Positions 36,083 through 49,191 of a stretch of DNA of 64,000 nt are shown piece by piece (positions within the stretch are counted from its first letter, which is position 1; the number at the start of each line of letters is the position of its first letter). Origin of the DNA: Utricularia gibba. Its lineage: Eukaryota; Streptophyta; Magnoliopsida; Lamiales; Lentibulariaceae. The stretch covers positions 62,001 to 126,000 of the forward strand of contig NEEC01000030.1 in NCBI GenBank assembly GCA_002189035.1, given 5' to 3'. Position numbers and translations under genes: made by a program. A model generated the notes under the pieces. The model saw nothing but the letters and a program-made list of their open reading frames with translations. It had not been told where the DNA came from and did no database searches.

Positions 36083-37255
36083 TCATGACAATGTATCTGC
36101 AACAATGTTCTCCTTACCTTTCTTATATTTGATAACATAAGGAAAGGTATCAATGAACTCCACCCATTTTGCGTGTCTTATATTGAGATTTTTTTGACTC
36201 TTGACATGCTTTAAACTTTCGTGATCTGTATGGATAACAAACTCTTTGTACCAAAGATAATGTTTCCAAGTTTCAAGTGCTCTAACCAATGAGTACAACT
36301 CCTTATCATAAGTTGGGTAATTTAGTGTAGCTCCACCCAATTTTTCACTGAAATAGGCAATAGGTCGACCTCCTTGCATGAGAGCAGCACCTATTCCAAC
36401 TCCAGAAGCATCACATTCAATTTCAAACGTGTTAGAGAAATCAGGTAATGCAAGTAAAGGAGCTGAGCTAAACTTATCCTTAAGTGTCTTGAAAGCATGT
36501 TCTTGTGATTCTCCCCACCAAAAATGCACATTTTTCTTCATAACCTCGTTCAATGGTGCAGCAATTGTGATGAAATCCTTTACAAAATGACGGTAGAAGG
36601 TAGCCAATCCATGGAAACTGCACACTTCTCCAATTGTGGTAGGAGATGGCCATTCTCTAATTGCTTTCACCTTTTCTTCATCTACTAAAATACCTACATC
36701 ACTTACAATATAGCCAAGAAAGGAGATTTTGTTTGTGCAAAAGTCGCACTTTTTGATATTAGCATACAAACACTCTTTTCTCAAAACAACCAACACCTCA
36801 CGTAATAGACATGTATGTTCATCTAGTGTCTTACTATACACAAGAATATCATCAAAGTAAATAACAACAAATCTACCAAGAAAGGGATGCAATAAATGAT
36901 TCATCAATCTCATGAAAGTACTAGGTGCATTAGTCAATCTAAAAGGCATAACTAACCATTCATATAAACCAAATTTAGTTTTGAAAGCACCCTTCCATTC
37001 ATCCCCCTTTCTCATCCTAATTTGATGATATCCACTACGGAAATCAATCTTAGAGAAAATGTATGATACATGTAATTTATCTAACATATCATCAAGCCTA
37101 GGTATAGGTTGACTGTACTTAACCGTTATTTGGTTGATGGCTCTACAATCAGTGCACATTCTCCATGTTCCATTATGTTTTGGCACCAATAAAACTGGAA
37201 CTAAGCATGGACTAACACTCTCCCTCACCAACCCCTTAGCCATGAGTTCTTCCAC
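36083..37255 (-). pseudogene. Gypsy B reverse transcriptase-RNase H, right copy
   Basis: 390 codons, identical in sequence to the left copy at 18679-19851. Confidence 0.9.
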
Positions 37256-37578
37256 TTGGCGTTGGATTTCTTTGGTTTCTTCAGGGTTGGCTCTATACGC
37301 AACTCAGTTTGGGATTTGAGCACCAGGAACGAAATCAATTTGATATTCTATTCCTCGGTATGGTTGTAATCCAGGCAATTCATCAGGAAAAACATTATTG
37401 AATTCCTAGAGAACAAGTTTAATGCAAGTAGGAAGATCCAATTGTGGGTTAGAGTTGTGTGACAAAGGCTCTTTAAACAAGAGCAAAAGAAAGGGATTTC
37501 TGGCATGTAACACTCTTTTCACATCACTCATTCTTGCAACAAGGCATTCCACTTCTTTTTTTCTCACAACTGCATCAT

Positions 37579-38990
37579 TCACGTCTTTCTTTTCACTCTC
37601 TTTTTTAGATGTTTAAGAGTAGGAAGATGGAGTTTATCCACCATGAGAGTACTAGCAACGTTTGTGCAACTGCCTCCAATTATTAGGCTACAAACTTTCC
37701 CATTCACAAAGCAACGTGTATGGAATAAGTTTTTTCGTTGCTCCTCCATTGGCTTAGCATCCATGGTTAAAGTCCTTCTTGTTACCAAACATTCACCAAT
37801 GACAGGTTGTTGTTCCCCATCATCTATCTCCTGTACTTCACTTCTACTTTCACAATCAATTTCAGATTCAACATCTCCAGAGTCCCTTAGAATCATGGTC
37901 CTCTTGCTTGGGCATTCTGAAGCAATATGACCATGGCCAAGACATTTGAAACACTTTATATTTCGTGTTTGTCCAGAGGACTTAAATTCTCTTTCCTGAT
38001 TTCGGATATCTGCAGTGCCCTCTTTCATCGGTCCAAACTTGGTTGATTTCCCAAATGAAGGATAATTGGGTTTCTTCTCCTTACTTCCAGCAACATTCCA
38101 CGAGGTAGTAGGTTTTGGATGGTCTCTATGTTGTCCCTTACACTTTAGTTGCTTCTCAATCTTTATTGCAACATGCAACATGTCTTCAATCTCCACATAG
38201 TGTTGCAGCTCGACCACTTGAGAGATTTTCTTGTTTAAACCATAGAGGAATCTTGCCATTGTAGCTTCCCTATTCTCTATTATATTGGCTCGAATCATTA
38301 ACACCTCTATTTCTTGCCAATATTCTTCCACGGTTTTGCTCCCTTGGGTGAGCTTCTGCAAGTTTTGGTGTTGATCTCTTTGGTAGTGGCTGGTAATGAA
38401 CCTTTTTCTCATGATCCTCTTCATTTCAGCCCAAGTGCGAATTGGTTCTTCATCATTTCGTCTTCTGTTGAATACTACTTTATCCCACCAAGTTATGGCA
38501 TAATCTGTAAACTCAATAACAGCAAGCTTGATCTTCTTGACTTCAGAATAGTTGTGACAATCAAACACATGCTCCACACGAGTCTCCCATTCCAAGTAGG
38601 CATTTGGATCGTTTTTCCCTTGAAAAGAAGGGATTTTCATCTTGATGTTATCAAATTCCTTGTATTCACGTGTGTGTCTACCCCTTGGTCTATAATCATA
38701 TCTTACATCACGATTTGGCTTCCAATTTCTTTGAGATTTTCGGTCCATATCATCACCACCAGATGAATCATACTTCACCATGCCTTGCCTATTCAGCCTC
38801 AGATTTCGAATCTTTTTCTAGTTGAGAATTCTTTCGGCTATGGTGTGTTGGAACTCTTATTCTTCCATGGGAAACACTGTCCTCTTCTATGCATCTTTGC
38901 AATCTCTTGAACTCACTTTGCATTGCATTAAGTACAAAACCAACATCCATAACATTTTATTCTTCTGCAGGGTTATTAGAGCTCGACATC
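37579..38990 (-). pseudogene. Gypsy B gag-protease, right copy
   Basis: 400-codon open frame 37579-38781 identical to 17153-18355, including the zinc knuckle and the protease motif lacking its catalytic Asp. The N-terminal stop is shared too. Confidence 0.85.
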
Positions 38991-40104
38991 CTACTACGAG
39001 AGAAAAGTGTAGACAAAAAGAAGGAAAGATAATAACAACAGAAAGATAGAAGGAAAACAAGAAAGAGAGAATTTCCAAACCTCAAGTCCTGTTGAACTTT
39101 AAGACTCAGTAAACCTTAAATGATCAATCTAAGTGTGGTTCAAAGAGATCATAGTGGCTACGGTAATGAGTGGAAAGATAGACTTGGTGATGGTAATAGT
39201 AATAATGGTTAAGTAAAAGTAGGAATGGAAAGATAGAGTGTAACTTTTTGTGATTAACACCAAAAGAGGTAGGTACACAATTGAAAAGAGTTAAAATGGA
39301 ATAGAAGTATGACAATAGACAAAGTTGTACAATATTGACTTTTCTTTTGTTTGGTAAAGAAAAGATTCAATGGATTCAAATGACTAACTTCTTTTTTTGA
39401 CTTTTCTTGTGTGTGAAAAGTTGAAAATTCAACTGCTAACCTTCTTTCTCCCTTCAACACGTTTTTTTTTTCTTTTTGCAGCAATCCAGAAAAAAAGGGT
39501 GGAAGAAACAAAGATAAGAAACCCCCCTTGGTTCTTCTTTTCAGAGGCAGAGATGAGCAAAAGACAAGATAACCAAATCAAGATAGATCTGGACTAGTTT
39601 CTGGTTTTTTTTTTTTTTTTCTGAGAACGAAACCAAAACAAGATAAATAGGAGATGAAGAAGAGAAAGATTGGCTTTGATACCACCTGATACGACCCTCC
39701 AATCAAGAAGTTATTGGCAAACCATATCTTGGTTGAAAAGAAGCAATTCCTCAAGAAATAAGAAGTTGGCCCTCAAAGATTGAAAGATCTTTGCAACTCA
39801 AACTTAAGAGTAAGGACTTCTTAAATAGATGAAGGTTGGGCTTTATTTGAGGAAAAGTAGTAATAATAATGTATTTGGTAATAATGGGCCTTCTCTAATC
39901 AAGTTGATGCACTTTAAGAATGTTGAATTCCATGCCCAACACCACATAGCTTGGTTGATTGGCCCATAAGCTCTTAAGCACTTCTTGATTCCTTCTTGCT
40001 CTTGATCTAGTGATTGGCCCAACTGAAATCAATGGAGGATTATTGATCTTGTGTCATTTATCTTAATTGGGATAATCTATAGCATGCATGATCTCATCAG
40101 GAAG

Positions 40105-40284
40105 TGTTTGAGATTAGCCTCAATCCAAAGCTTCAAGGTGATTGGACGCACAACCCTTGTGTCATGAAGTCATGTTTCACTTATAAAAAGTGTTGGGTTG
40201 GAGTTGTTGGTCCTTCCTCATTCAACGTGATCTTCTAAGAATTATCTTTCTATTCCTTCCCAAGATTATGTCTTTCTTGCATCA
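40105..40284. mobile_element. Copia LTR remnant, right copy
   Basis: Mirror of 15650-15829. Confidence 0.7.
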
Positions 40285-41763
40285 ATAAAGTCGTATTTCA
40301 AGCTGGTGATTTGGTTTGGCTTCATCTCACAAAGTAGAGATTTCCTACCAATAGGAAGTCAAAACTTCTACCTCATTGAGATGTCGCTTTCCAAGTTATT
40401 GAACTCGTGAATGATAATGCATACAAACTAGATTTCCGTGTTGAGTATTCTGTTCATTCAACTTTCAATGTTGCTGATTTGTCTCCCTTCGAAATGGATA
40501 AAGATTCAGGGACGAATCTTCCCAAAGAACGGGGGATAATGAGCTCCAACAAGATAATGAAGAATATTTAAAGAATAATGACGATATTGCGCAAGTGAAC
40601 ACATTAAACACAAAAATTATTCCACGAGCAAGGTGGGTGAAGCTAAACTCGACGCTCTACTCAATATTATTGGATTTGTTAAGCTTTCCTGTTTTATTTA
40701 GTTGGGGCTTTGTAATGTTGGAGCCTAATTTGAGAGTAAATACTCTTGACATGTTTTATTTGAAAGACCATTAGTTTTTTACATGTATCTTCTAAAGATT
40801 TTCCTATTATTTGAGTACTTTAACACTTTTTAGTTATCAAGCTTTTAGGTTGCCGTGTATTGGGATTATCACTTCCAATAACTGCTCCTTGTAACGTGTA
40901 ACTCCTAATTCCCTATCTTTCAAAGTATGGTGCCAAGAGATTTATTCTCTTGAAGGTAGATTTGGGTGAATTTCTTTCCAGACTTTAAAATCATATTTTG
41001 TTCGTGGGTTGCTAATCTCTATAGATTAGATAGTCATATCAAATATTGTTGCGTTGAGGCATTTGCACACCACAACACCTTCCAAAAGCATGATTTTTCA
41101 GTACGTATTGGGTCTTCAAAAATTTCGTAAAGAATATTCGTGGTCAGCAAAGCTGATGTTGATATTTTCCAAATCACGATGTACTATTAAAAATTCTTGA
41201 TGAAAAGTGAACTTTTCATCTAGTGTGTCATCCTTCTTGATGAGCCCCAGGAAACTAACGAAGAGTATTTAAAGAATGATGAGTATGATGTCCAAGTGAA
41301 CACATTAAAGACAAAGATCATTCCACCGAAACCAATTAAAAGAAGTAAGAGCAAGATAGTTGAAACAAGTGTCAAGGCTCTACTCAACACTATTGGAATC
41401 AACAATTGGCCTGAATTATTTCCATTAAAGCAGCTCAACTATTCGAGTCAACATCTACCTTATGGAGTGCATCAAAGACTTGAAGCTTGGGGATTGAGTG
41501 GTAAACCTTGTGTGTGTTTCTTTGTTCTTTCACTTTATTCTCTTTTCTTTCTTCTGTTTACAATGTCAAATTCAATAAGTGAGCATGAAAAAGATAACTC
41601 AATGGATGAGAAACTCTCTTTGAGAGCTATGCAACAAGAATTTGCAAGATTGCATCGCATTCTGGAAAACATAAATGTCAAGCGGATGAACACGAAAACT
41701 CTCTACAAATACCTAAGGAAAAGATTCTATCAAATATTGTTGACAAGATACATTTGATCTAAT
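40285..41763 (+). mobile_element. Gypsy D remnants, right copy
   Basis: Mirror of 14171-15649, with an LTR at 40536-41041 and a gag start at 41564-41757. No visible differences from the left copy. Confidence 0.75.
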
Positions 41764-42073
41764 TTTTCTTTAAGGGTAAGGTGTAGGGGTGATGATCAAA
41801 TATGGAGAAAACATAGGTTATTGAATTGTACTACGTTATAATAATATCTCTAAAACTTATGAAAACGAGACAATTCTTAAGGTTTACATACACACATAGA
41901 AGCGAATATTAGTAAGATGTAACCTTGATGCAAAGTCATTTTAAAACTTATCTTTTAGTGCTATGTAATGGTTTTTTGAGTCATTTTTAGAAATAGCCAA
42001 GAAATATTCATAATGTTATCCTATTTTCAAACGTCATTTTTGAGTCACATTTATCCAATGAAAGATGTTAGCT
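41764..42073 (+). mobile_element. Athila-like LTR remnant, right copy
   Basis: Mirror of 13861-14170; partial ordered matches to 60430-60710. Confidence 0.4.
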
Positions 42074-43490
42074 TGTTATTGTCAGGACCCATGCCCAGGG
42101 CCCAAGAGGCATGAGGCATGACTGCCAAGTCCTATCAAACGTTGGGACTCAAGGCGACTTAACCCCTTTGTAACATGGAGAAATAACGTTAAGATGGCTA
42201 CATGTACACTAACTCACAACCGTTCAAACATGCAAAAGGAACTATGTCCAACCTACTAAGCATATTCCTCACAACGTAGTTAAGGTTCCAAAAGCTATTC
42301 TTGATCTACCACAACTTCTACAGCTAAACTCCTACTTTGGTTAATCACCAAACCTTCTGCCATTCCCCTCTACACCTGGAACAAGTTAAAACATAGAGTG
42401 GTCATGCTACTGAAGTTTGGTAAAACATAAACATGAATGAAGTGAAGAAAAAGTGTTTGAGCATAAAGACTCAAAGTCAAGCACATATCCAAGTAGTGAG
42501 TCCCATTGTCTATCTTTGCCCAATCGCCTTGACCCTTCGGCTTAGGCAATACATGACCCTTTTCCTAAGATTTGGAGGTGATGCCTAAGTCCTTTAGTAG
42601 TGTTCAGAAGAGCCACCAACCGAACACCACCTCTAAACTTAGACCATAGCATGCATAAAACATGTCCCTGGTCTTTCTTGATTGGCTTATCCCATAGGGA
42701 TACCTCAGACATGTATGATATATTTAGCCATGAATCCCATGGTTAAAACCATGTTGCTAGGAATGTGGGTCCACACTCCTCTCCATTTCCTAACATATAT
42801 ACACATAGCACATAAACAATGAACATTGAGCACTTTATACACCTCGAAAGAAAACACTTGTTTGGAAACTGACCAACAAGGACACCAAATCCTTGGAAGA
42901 AAACAATTTAGGTTTTGAAAGAAGAATTTTAGGGACTCTAAACAGAGTTGAGGCACCAAGACCAGAAGGACGTGCCCTGCTGGACTCTTCACACAATGAA
43001 GAACAGGGAGGAAAAACAGGTTAATGAAAACAGGGAAGAACTCTTTCCAAAACAACATATAATAACACATAGACAATTATCACATATGTTTCAGAGAAGC
43101 ATCAAAACATGCTTCTAAAAGACAGTAGCACTCATCCCACTTACCTTATTCCCTACATAAGTAATCCCTTCCTACAACTAGAACCAAGAACTTTCCCCCT
43201 TCTCACTAGCTGTATTCTCTACCCTCCTTCCTCTTCAACCATGATTCTCCAGCTTTTTCCAATGTGACTCTATTTACCTGAACCTAGGAGACATCATGAG
43301 TCAGCATCCCCTCTATCTTGAGGTTGCCATGTGGCCCTTCCATTAGTTAGCACCTGCTTCATCTCCATTGGTTAATAAAAACAAACTCCATACCGGTGTG
43401 GGTCCCATCGTTTATTGATTTCATACATAACCATGATCATTAGAGAGGTATTATGCTAAACTCCAGCAATGGATGTTGCAGACCATAACA
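42074..43490. mobile_element. Probable solo LTR (1.4 kb), right copy
   Basis: Mirror of 12444-13860, TGTTATTGTCAGGACCC...CCATAACA on the plus strand. Confidence 0.55.
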
Positions 43491-44503
43491 GCTATTGATA
43501 ATGATTCTATATTCCATTAACGTGTGGTCGATATTACCAACAAAAGTATAAACATTGTAACTCTTATTTTCTTATTTTTAAAACATTATACTCAAACTGA
43601 ATGCTCTAAGGGTGTTATAGTAACTTCTCATGATCTACGATTACAAATTCCATTTTCGAACTTTGATATTGATAAAAATTATTATGATTTAATATAACTC
43701 ATTTTATACATTATGATGCATGTTTCAAAACAAAATAACATTACAATCATTTTTTTAAAATTAACCCATTTTTTTTTGTAAAGACATTATTTATTTATTA
43801 ATTTACTATTTTTTATGTATACTCTTGCATCTTAAATCCACTTATCCCATTTAAATAAATTAAATTCAACCCACGCACAAACCCACGTACCAAATAGGTT
43901 CCGGATTTGCTTGCCGAAACTAATTCCAATTTGGACCCAAAAATAATAAATGTTTGAATTTATCCCTTTACTGTATTTCGGTTTGACCCTTGCAAACTTG
44001 ATATGTTCCTAAATTGACCAAAGTTGAGTTTTATCTTACAACTGCGGCCTCCATATTGGGCTGAGCATCGCTGGATTGGCCCAAATCCGTTTCCTCACTG
44101 AAATCCTCTAATCGGACTTCTTGAAGAAGATTCCTTTCTCCGCGCTTTTTCGGCTGAGGAGAAGGTCCGCTGCGAGCGCAAATTAGTACGTCTTAAAAGT
44201 AGTAACTCTTCGGGACGCCTGTGAGTTGGTTCTCTCTTATCTTGATTTCAGATGAAAACCAGACATTGTTCTTGGTGGATAGTGTGGAGCATTCGTGAGT
44301 GTTAAATAGATTTCTTAAGGGAATGGTTTTACAAGTATCTATCGCCTCTAATCTTTCTGCACGTGAATCCTGGTCCTTAATTTGCCTTGCAGCTTCCGGA
44401 TTGTTTGTGCGACTTAGAGAATATCATTTCGGTCACCTTTTTTTTTTATTTCTTCAGTTTGATTTGTTGCAAAAGGTAGAAAGTGGATACAGAATCGTTG
44501 GGA
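43491..44503. other. SLX9 upstream region, right copy
   Basis: AT-rich DNA without recognisable genes, then the presumed SLX9 promoter and 5' UTR. Mirror of 11431-12443. Confidence 0.6.
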
Positions 44504-45467
44504 ATGGGAAAGAATTCCACAAGGTATAGGGATGTGAAATTCCTTACAACTTTTGTTATACTGTTATTCGTTGAAACGCTTTTGTGGTCGGCTGATTCTT
44601 GTTGACTGCTGATAAGCTAACCTTGGTAGTCAGATCGGATGGGGCCACTCGTACTGAAAAGAAGTTTGCAAAGAAGATGCAGTTTTATGAACGTAAGAAT
44701 ATAAACAAGCATTTTCCTCACATGTCATTATGCTGATATTTCCTGGTTTGGGTATGGCATTATGCTTGATATGTTGAAACTTAAAAATGGAGTTCATCAA
44801 TTCTTGTCATGGGTTTTCTGGTTTTGTAGTGGTCAGGAATTCGGTTTCTGAGAAAAAGATAAGCAAGGTATGGTTCATGAAAAGCTATGCCCCTTTTTAT
44901 TGTAAAGAGTTTCCAGGATTGTGATTTCTTGCCTCACGAAAGCATCACATTTTTCTTGCTGTTTCATCTTGCATATGTTGTTGCCCGAGCAGGAGAAACA
45001 GAAAAGGAAAAGGAGCCGGCAGAGGAAGCTGAAGGCTTTTGATATGACTACTCTCTCAGAGCACCTCCCTGATTTGAGACTCCCCAAGGAACCAAGGAAA
45101 ATCTTGTTCAAGATTAACAGCAAAACTAGAAACCAACTAGTGTGAGCATTACTGTTTGATTCTTTACACCCAAGGGCTTTCCATTTCGATTTCCTTGGAT
45201 GATGTGTTTTTCTTTACATGGCCGAGGAAAAACATAAAACCTGTGTTGAACTTTTCATTTCACGACAGGCTCAAAGAGAGCAACCAGTTGGAGAAAGTCT
45301 TCAAGGATCCGGTATTCCAAACAGACCCTTTGGGTTCCATTTATCAGCATTTGTTGGGTACACAGCCTCCTGCAGATGAAAAGGTCAAGAGAAGAAAAAA
45401 TGCGAAGACCAAATCCTCCAAAACCAAAAGGAAGAAGCCTCAGTCCCAGCAGGCCATGGAGATTTAA
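44504..45467 (+). CDS. SLX9: SLX9-like ribosome biogenesis protein, right (parental) copy
   Basis: Exons 44504-44523, 44634-44692, 44830-44867, 44993-45141 and 45269-45467; all introns GT/AG; 154 residues, stop TAA. The start is set by ATG 44504 (MGKNST), which splices into RSDGATRTEKKFAKKMQF, the conserved N-terminus of plant SLX9-like proteins. A basic central stretch (KRKRSRQRKLKAFD) and Lys-rich C-terminus suit a nucleolar protein. The family acts in pre-rRNA processing and small-subunit maturation and export. It is convergent with PGDH, with 215 bp between stop codons. This is taken as the parental copy because PGDH continues beyond it. Exons were inferred from splice signals, not transcripts. 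Confidence 0.88.
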
Positions 45468-45682
45468 GATAAAAGCTGAGAAGTTTCGGTTGCTAAAGTC
45501 TCGATTTTGGGTGCGATCAGAGGCTGAATATCGCGCTAAGGATCTGGTATATGAGTTTGAAACTGCTTACTATGTGAGCTGATTGATGCCTCTTACGATG
45601 ACATATTTGTTTCCAAAAAACACGATACTAAATTATTGCTAGTAAAAAATCGCACCAAAAATGACAGCGGCAGGATCAAGGG

Positions 45683-48120
45683 CTACAATTTAAGATACAC
45701 GAACTCTTCAATGGCTGGGATTTCACCTATTTTTTTAAGAGCATCCTTCCTCGGTTCCTCATCAACTCCAATGGCCATAACGGCTTGTTTCCTGGGAGCT
45801 ATCCTTCCCACGCTCATGAAGCTTACATTAACGTTCCCCTCCGCCAGGATACTCCCAACTTTTCCGATCATTCCCGGCTGATCGACCTGCCGGCAGAGTA
45901 TGATGCTGCCTTCCAAGCTCACATCCATATCGAAAGTACCCACTTTTGTCAAGTGTGGGATCCCGTCCTTCAACTTTCCCTCAACTGTGATATCCCCTGT
46001 ATCCGAAATGGCGCTGGCGAACTTCGATTCGACGTTTGCCATGTGGAGCTGGATCCATTCAAGTGGACTGGCAGGGGATCCGTCAAGGACCAGGTGTTCC
46101 TCGGTAATGAATAAACCTCTCTGTTTGGCGACGAAGTCGGCATTCACAAGGTTGATAAAGATGTTTGTGACTGGCTCAATTAAGCCCTTGGTGATCATGG
46201 AACGGAGAAGACTTGTGTCGAGGTCCTCTGGAGATCTCGCGGAGCCGTAGGAGATTTTCAGAGTTTTGATTCCACTACCACCTGCAACTAGTTGAACTGC
46301 AACCCTACCGAGCTTTTCAGCAAGTGAAACGAATGGTTTTAGCTCATTGAGAACCTAGGGAAGGATCATGATGAGCGTGAGCTATATAACTTTTACAAAA
46401 AAACACAACCAACTTGGCATCAAGGGTGAAGGGCATGGATGCAATACCTCTTCAGAAACCATGGGTGCATTAACCGCTGAAGAAGCAAATTCGCCTTTTA
46501 AAGCTCCAATAACAGCCTCAGCTATTTCAACGGCAACTTCTTCCTAGGTATAACACAGCAAAGCAAAGTGCAAGAATTAGAAACACGCACACTACCATGT
46601 ATCAGTTGTTGGAAACATGCAAACCTGCGCTTCCATTGTACTTGCACCAAGATGAGGAGTAGCTGTTACATTCCCATGCAGCACCAATTCATTATCTTTC
46701 TCTGGCGGTTCTTCTGTGAAAACATCAAGGGCTGCCTGAAACAAAAGGGAACACAAACATCAGGGAGTTTTGCTTCCGCATAATGAGGATCATTCAAGCC
46801 AAAGTAACAAGATCTTGTTTTTTTGCAACGAGCATCGACCTGGGAAACGATTCCAGAATTAATAGCCTTCACCAGATCTTCTTCATCAATAATCCCCCCT
46901 CTTGCAACATTAATGATCCGAACACCTTTCTTCATCTTGGCAAAAGTTACCTCGTTCAGCATTTTTGATGTGCCTGCGGTGAGAGGCATGTGGAGTGAAA
47001 TGAAGTCAGCAGAAGCAACAGCTTCATCAAAGCTCACAAGCTCCACACCCATGGCACGTGCACGGTCCGCAGACGCATACGGATCGTGTGCGATTATGTG
47101 CATTCCCAGACCCCTTGCGCGTCTTGCAAACTCTGATCCAACCTTTCCAAAACCAATAACACCAAGTATTTTCCCAGCAAGGGAGACTCCAACATGCTTA
47201 CTCCTCTCCCATTTTCCTGTTGATGGTAAGTAACAGAAATTAGAGAAAAGTACAGTTTCCCATGTAACTGCAACCCCGAATAGCAAGTCCAAAAAAACCA
47301 ATAGAATCTATTTCCATCACTAGAATTCTCAAAATCAAAGTTCACATTTCAAAAGGAAAAGTTGTCTTGGTTCGTTAGAACATTGAACGAATATTTAATA
47401 TGCACTGCAGAACCGATCGTCAGTGTGGACATTGATAAAAGAAAAGAAGAAAATTGAAACGTTAAACGAGAATCTCCAGCGCTCATATAATCAATAAAAA
47501 AAAGTTGAAGGACAAGCTAGTATAATAAAACATATAATCACCAACTTCAGGCATAGAATTGGTAGAATTTAATTGCAACAAGAACGATCTCAAAACTAAC
47601 CAGCCTTAACTGAAGCATTTGCTTGAGCAATATTTCTCGCCATGGAAGTGAGAAGCGCGATGGCATGTTCAGCAGCAGCCACCGTGTTAGCCGTCGGTGC
47701 ATTCACCACTAAACATCCATGTTCAGTCGCAGCCGCCAGATCGACATTATCAATTCCGACTCCTGCTCTTCCAACGACTTTCAACCGTCCTCCGGAAGAC
47801 TCAAACACATCGCGACTCACTTTAGTCCCGCTCCTCACGATCAGCCCATCGCAGAGTGAGATTTTCGAGCAGAGCTCGTCAATAGAGAGGTTATACGAGC
47901 AGTCGACATTTGCAAACTCTTTCAGCAGATTCAAACCTGCATCTCCAAGTTTCTCTGAGACCAGAATCGTTGGCTTGGTGCTCAACGATAGGACAACGAA
48001 ACGGCAGCTCCTTCGGCGGCGGTGGAAGGAGAATCCGGTGACTACGGCTGTACCGGGGATTTCCCCTAGTCGGAATAGGGATAAGGTAGCGCGCGACGTT
48101 GGAGGTGCGAGAGGTGCCAT
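45683..48120 (-). CDS. PGDH: D-3-phosphoglycerate dehydrogenase, plastidial
   Basis: Five exons: 47601-48120, 46840-47216, 46625-46735, 46448-46543 and 45683-46354; 591 residues. It oxidises 3-phosphoglycerate to 3-phosphohydroxypyruvate with NAD+, the first step of the phosphorylated serine pathway in plastids. The first ~50 residues are Ser/Arg-rich and fit a transit peptide. The catalytic domain starts near [15 protein letters not shown]. Other features are the NAD-binding glycines GVIGFGKVG (192-200), Arg279 in NVARGG, Glu308 in FTEEPP, His327 in TPHLGAS, an allosteric-substrate-binding domain and a C-terminal ACT domain ([13 protein letters not shown]). Length is normal for the plant family. 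No disabling change was seen. Its last 122 bp are duplicated at 10130-10251. The ATG lies only 243 bp from the stop of the upstream esterase gene. Confidence 0.93.
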
Positions 48121-48363
48121 TGTTGATCTGTACGCTAAAATGTTGGTTAGTTTCCAACGAGAGAGCTAAAGGTGAGAGACTGGGGAGAGCCGAGAGGATC
48201 ACATAAAATCTCCATACTGCAGTTACAAATTCAGGTTACTCAATTAGCCTTCATATTTTCATAAATATTAAATTGTATTCGAAAAATCAACAAAAATCAC
48301 AGTTGGTGTTTTAGCCCAATAAGAGGAAAACCACAGGCCACATAGACCCAACATACATGGGCC
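48121..48363. other. Compact intergenic region between esterase and PGDH
   Basis: 243 bp that must hold the esterase 3' UTR as well as the PGDH 5' UTR and at least part of its promoter. No definite TATA box was assigned. Confidence 0.5.
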
Positions 48364-49191
48364 TCAATGGGGAGGCGAGAAATGCATAATATAAGCATCA
48401 GCAAGTAATCGGCCCAAATGTACTTGGGCCTGAGTGGTGAGATGAAGATGATCTTCCTTAAGGGGCAGCCCATATGCGTCAACAGTTACCACATTCTCCA
48501 AATCAATTCCTTTCTGGATCTTTCTGATTTCAGCAATGTACGGCTCCGTTCCAGATGCAATTGCCACCTGTAAATATTTTAATTTCCAGGTAATTGTAGT
48601 GTAGTTTGCGTGAGTTTACAGAATTCTTTTTTATACATTTACCTGAATAAAAGGGAGACAAGGCAAGCCCAGATCTTGGCGAATATTGCGAACAAGTCCT
48701 TCCAGATTCCGCTTATAACGATCCACATCATGCTGCGACGTCGTATCGCTCTCCCCCTGGTACCACAAGACTGCCCTAATCTCGCCGCCGCCGGCTGCTA
48801 ACGCCGCTATCGCTCTACGGATCATGTTTTCATACAATTCCTCGCCGCGGGCCCACTCCTTGATCGCGGTACCTCCGATGGCACAGGGGACCAGCGCCAC
48901 GGTGCCGCCTACCCGGCCCAACACCGCGTTGGCGAACGCCATTCCCGGCCCAACACCGCACGTCTTCTTGATGTCGATATCGCGATGGAGAGGCTCGTGA
49001 GCTACCTCCCAGCGTAGATCGGCGCTGAGGCGGAAGATCCTGCGGTCGTCGGCTGCGCATTCAGGCGGCACAATGCCATTCCAATGGCGATGTTTATCGA
49101 CACCGCCGCGGCCAGCCATGTTACTCTGACCGGATAATATGAAAATCTGCTTAGCGCCGCCGCCATGGGTCGCGCTTGAGATCTCCTCCAT
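48364..49191 (-). CDS. Probable carbohydrate esterase (SASA domain, At4g34215-like)
   Basis: Two exons, 48643-49191 and 48364-48567, GT/AG intron; 250 residues. Family members are SGNH-fold acetylesterases acting on carbohydrates; the natural substrate in plants is not established. Block I is ILSGQSNMAGRGG with nucleophile Ser23. Other features are IGGTAIKEWARG, WYQGESD, and the C-terminal DHLHLT with Asp222 and His225, so the catalytic set looks complete. The start MEEISS was chosen because it places GQSNM at the usual distance; the frame is open upstream to 49278. No signal peptide was seen. The Tat element inserted about 400 bp upstream of this ATG. Confidence 0.9.

Larger units (their letters stand above)
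34707..40099 (-). mobile_element. Gypsy B element, right copy, 3' truncated
   Basis: Mirror of 15835-21227. 5' LTR 39687-40099, PBS 39671-39684, gag-protease 37579-38781 plus an N-terminal piece to 38990, RT/RNase H 36083-37255 with YFDD at 36848-36859, integrase fragment 35177-36040, partial 3' LTR 34707-34944. The only coding difference seen is at 35290 (T on the minus strand, versus C at 20644), which turns CAG into TAG in one frame and Ala into Val in another. Confidence 0.9.
32479..45804. repeat. Right arm of ~13.4-kb inverted duplication
   Basis: Partner of 10130-23507. Its outer edge is not a junction: PGDH simply continues, so the right side is the parental arrangement and the left arm is the added copy. 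The inner edge lies 22 bp from the copia LTR end at 32457. Near-identity with the left arm starts at about 32630; 32479-32630 is the same gypsy C sequence but clearly diverged. Confidence 0.95.

Noticed and set aside
10130-45804. Inverted repeat as a MITE, DNA transposon or plastid-type inverted repeat
   Set aside because: Arms start inside PGDH and a gypsy protease, have no terminal motif or target duplication, and carry nuclear retroelements.
45785-46250. Plus-strand frames of 109-116 codons opposite PGDH exon 5, and similar frames at 46823-47233 and 47642-48169
   Set aside because: They are shadows of GC-rich conserved PGDH exons on the other strand.
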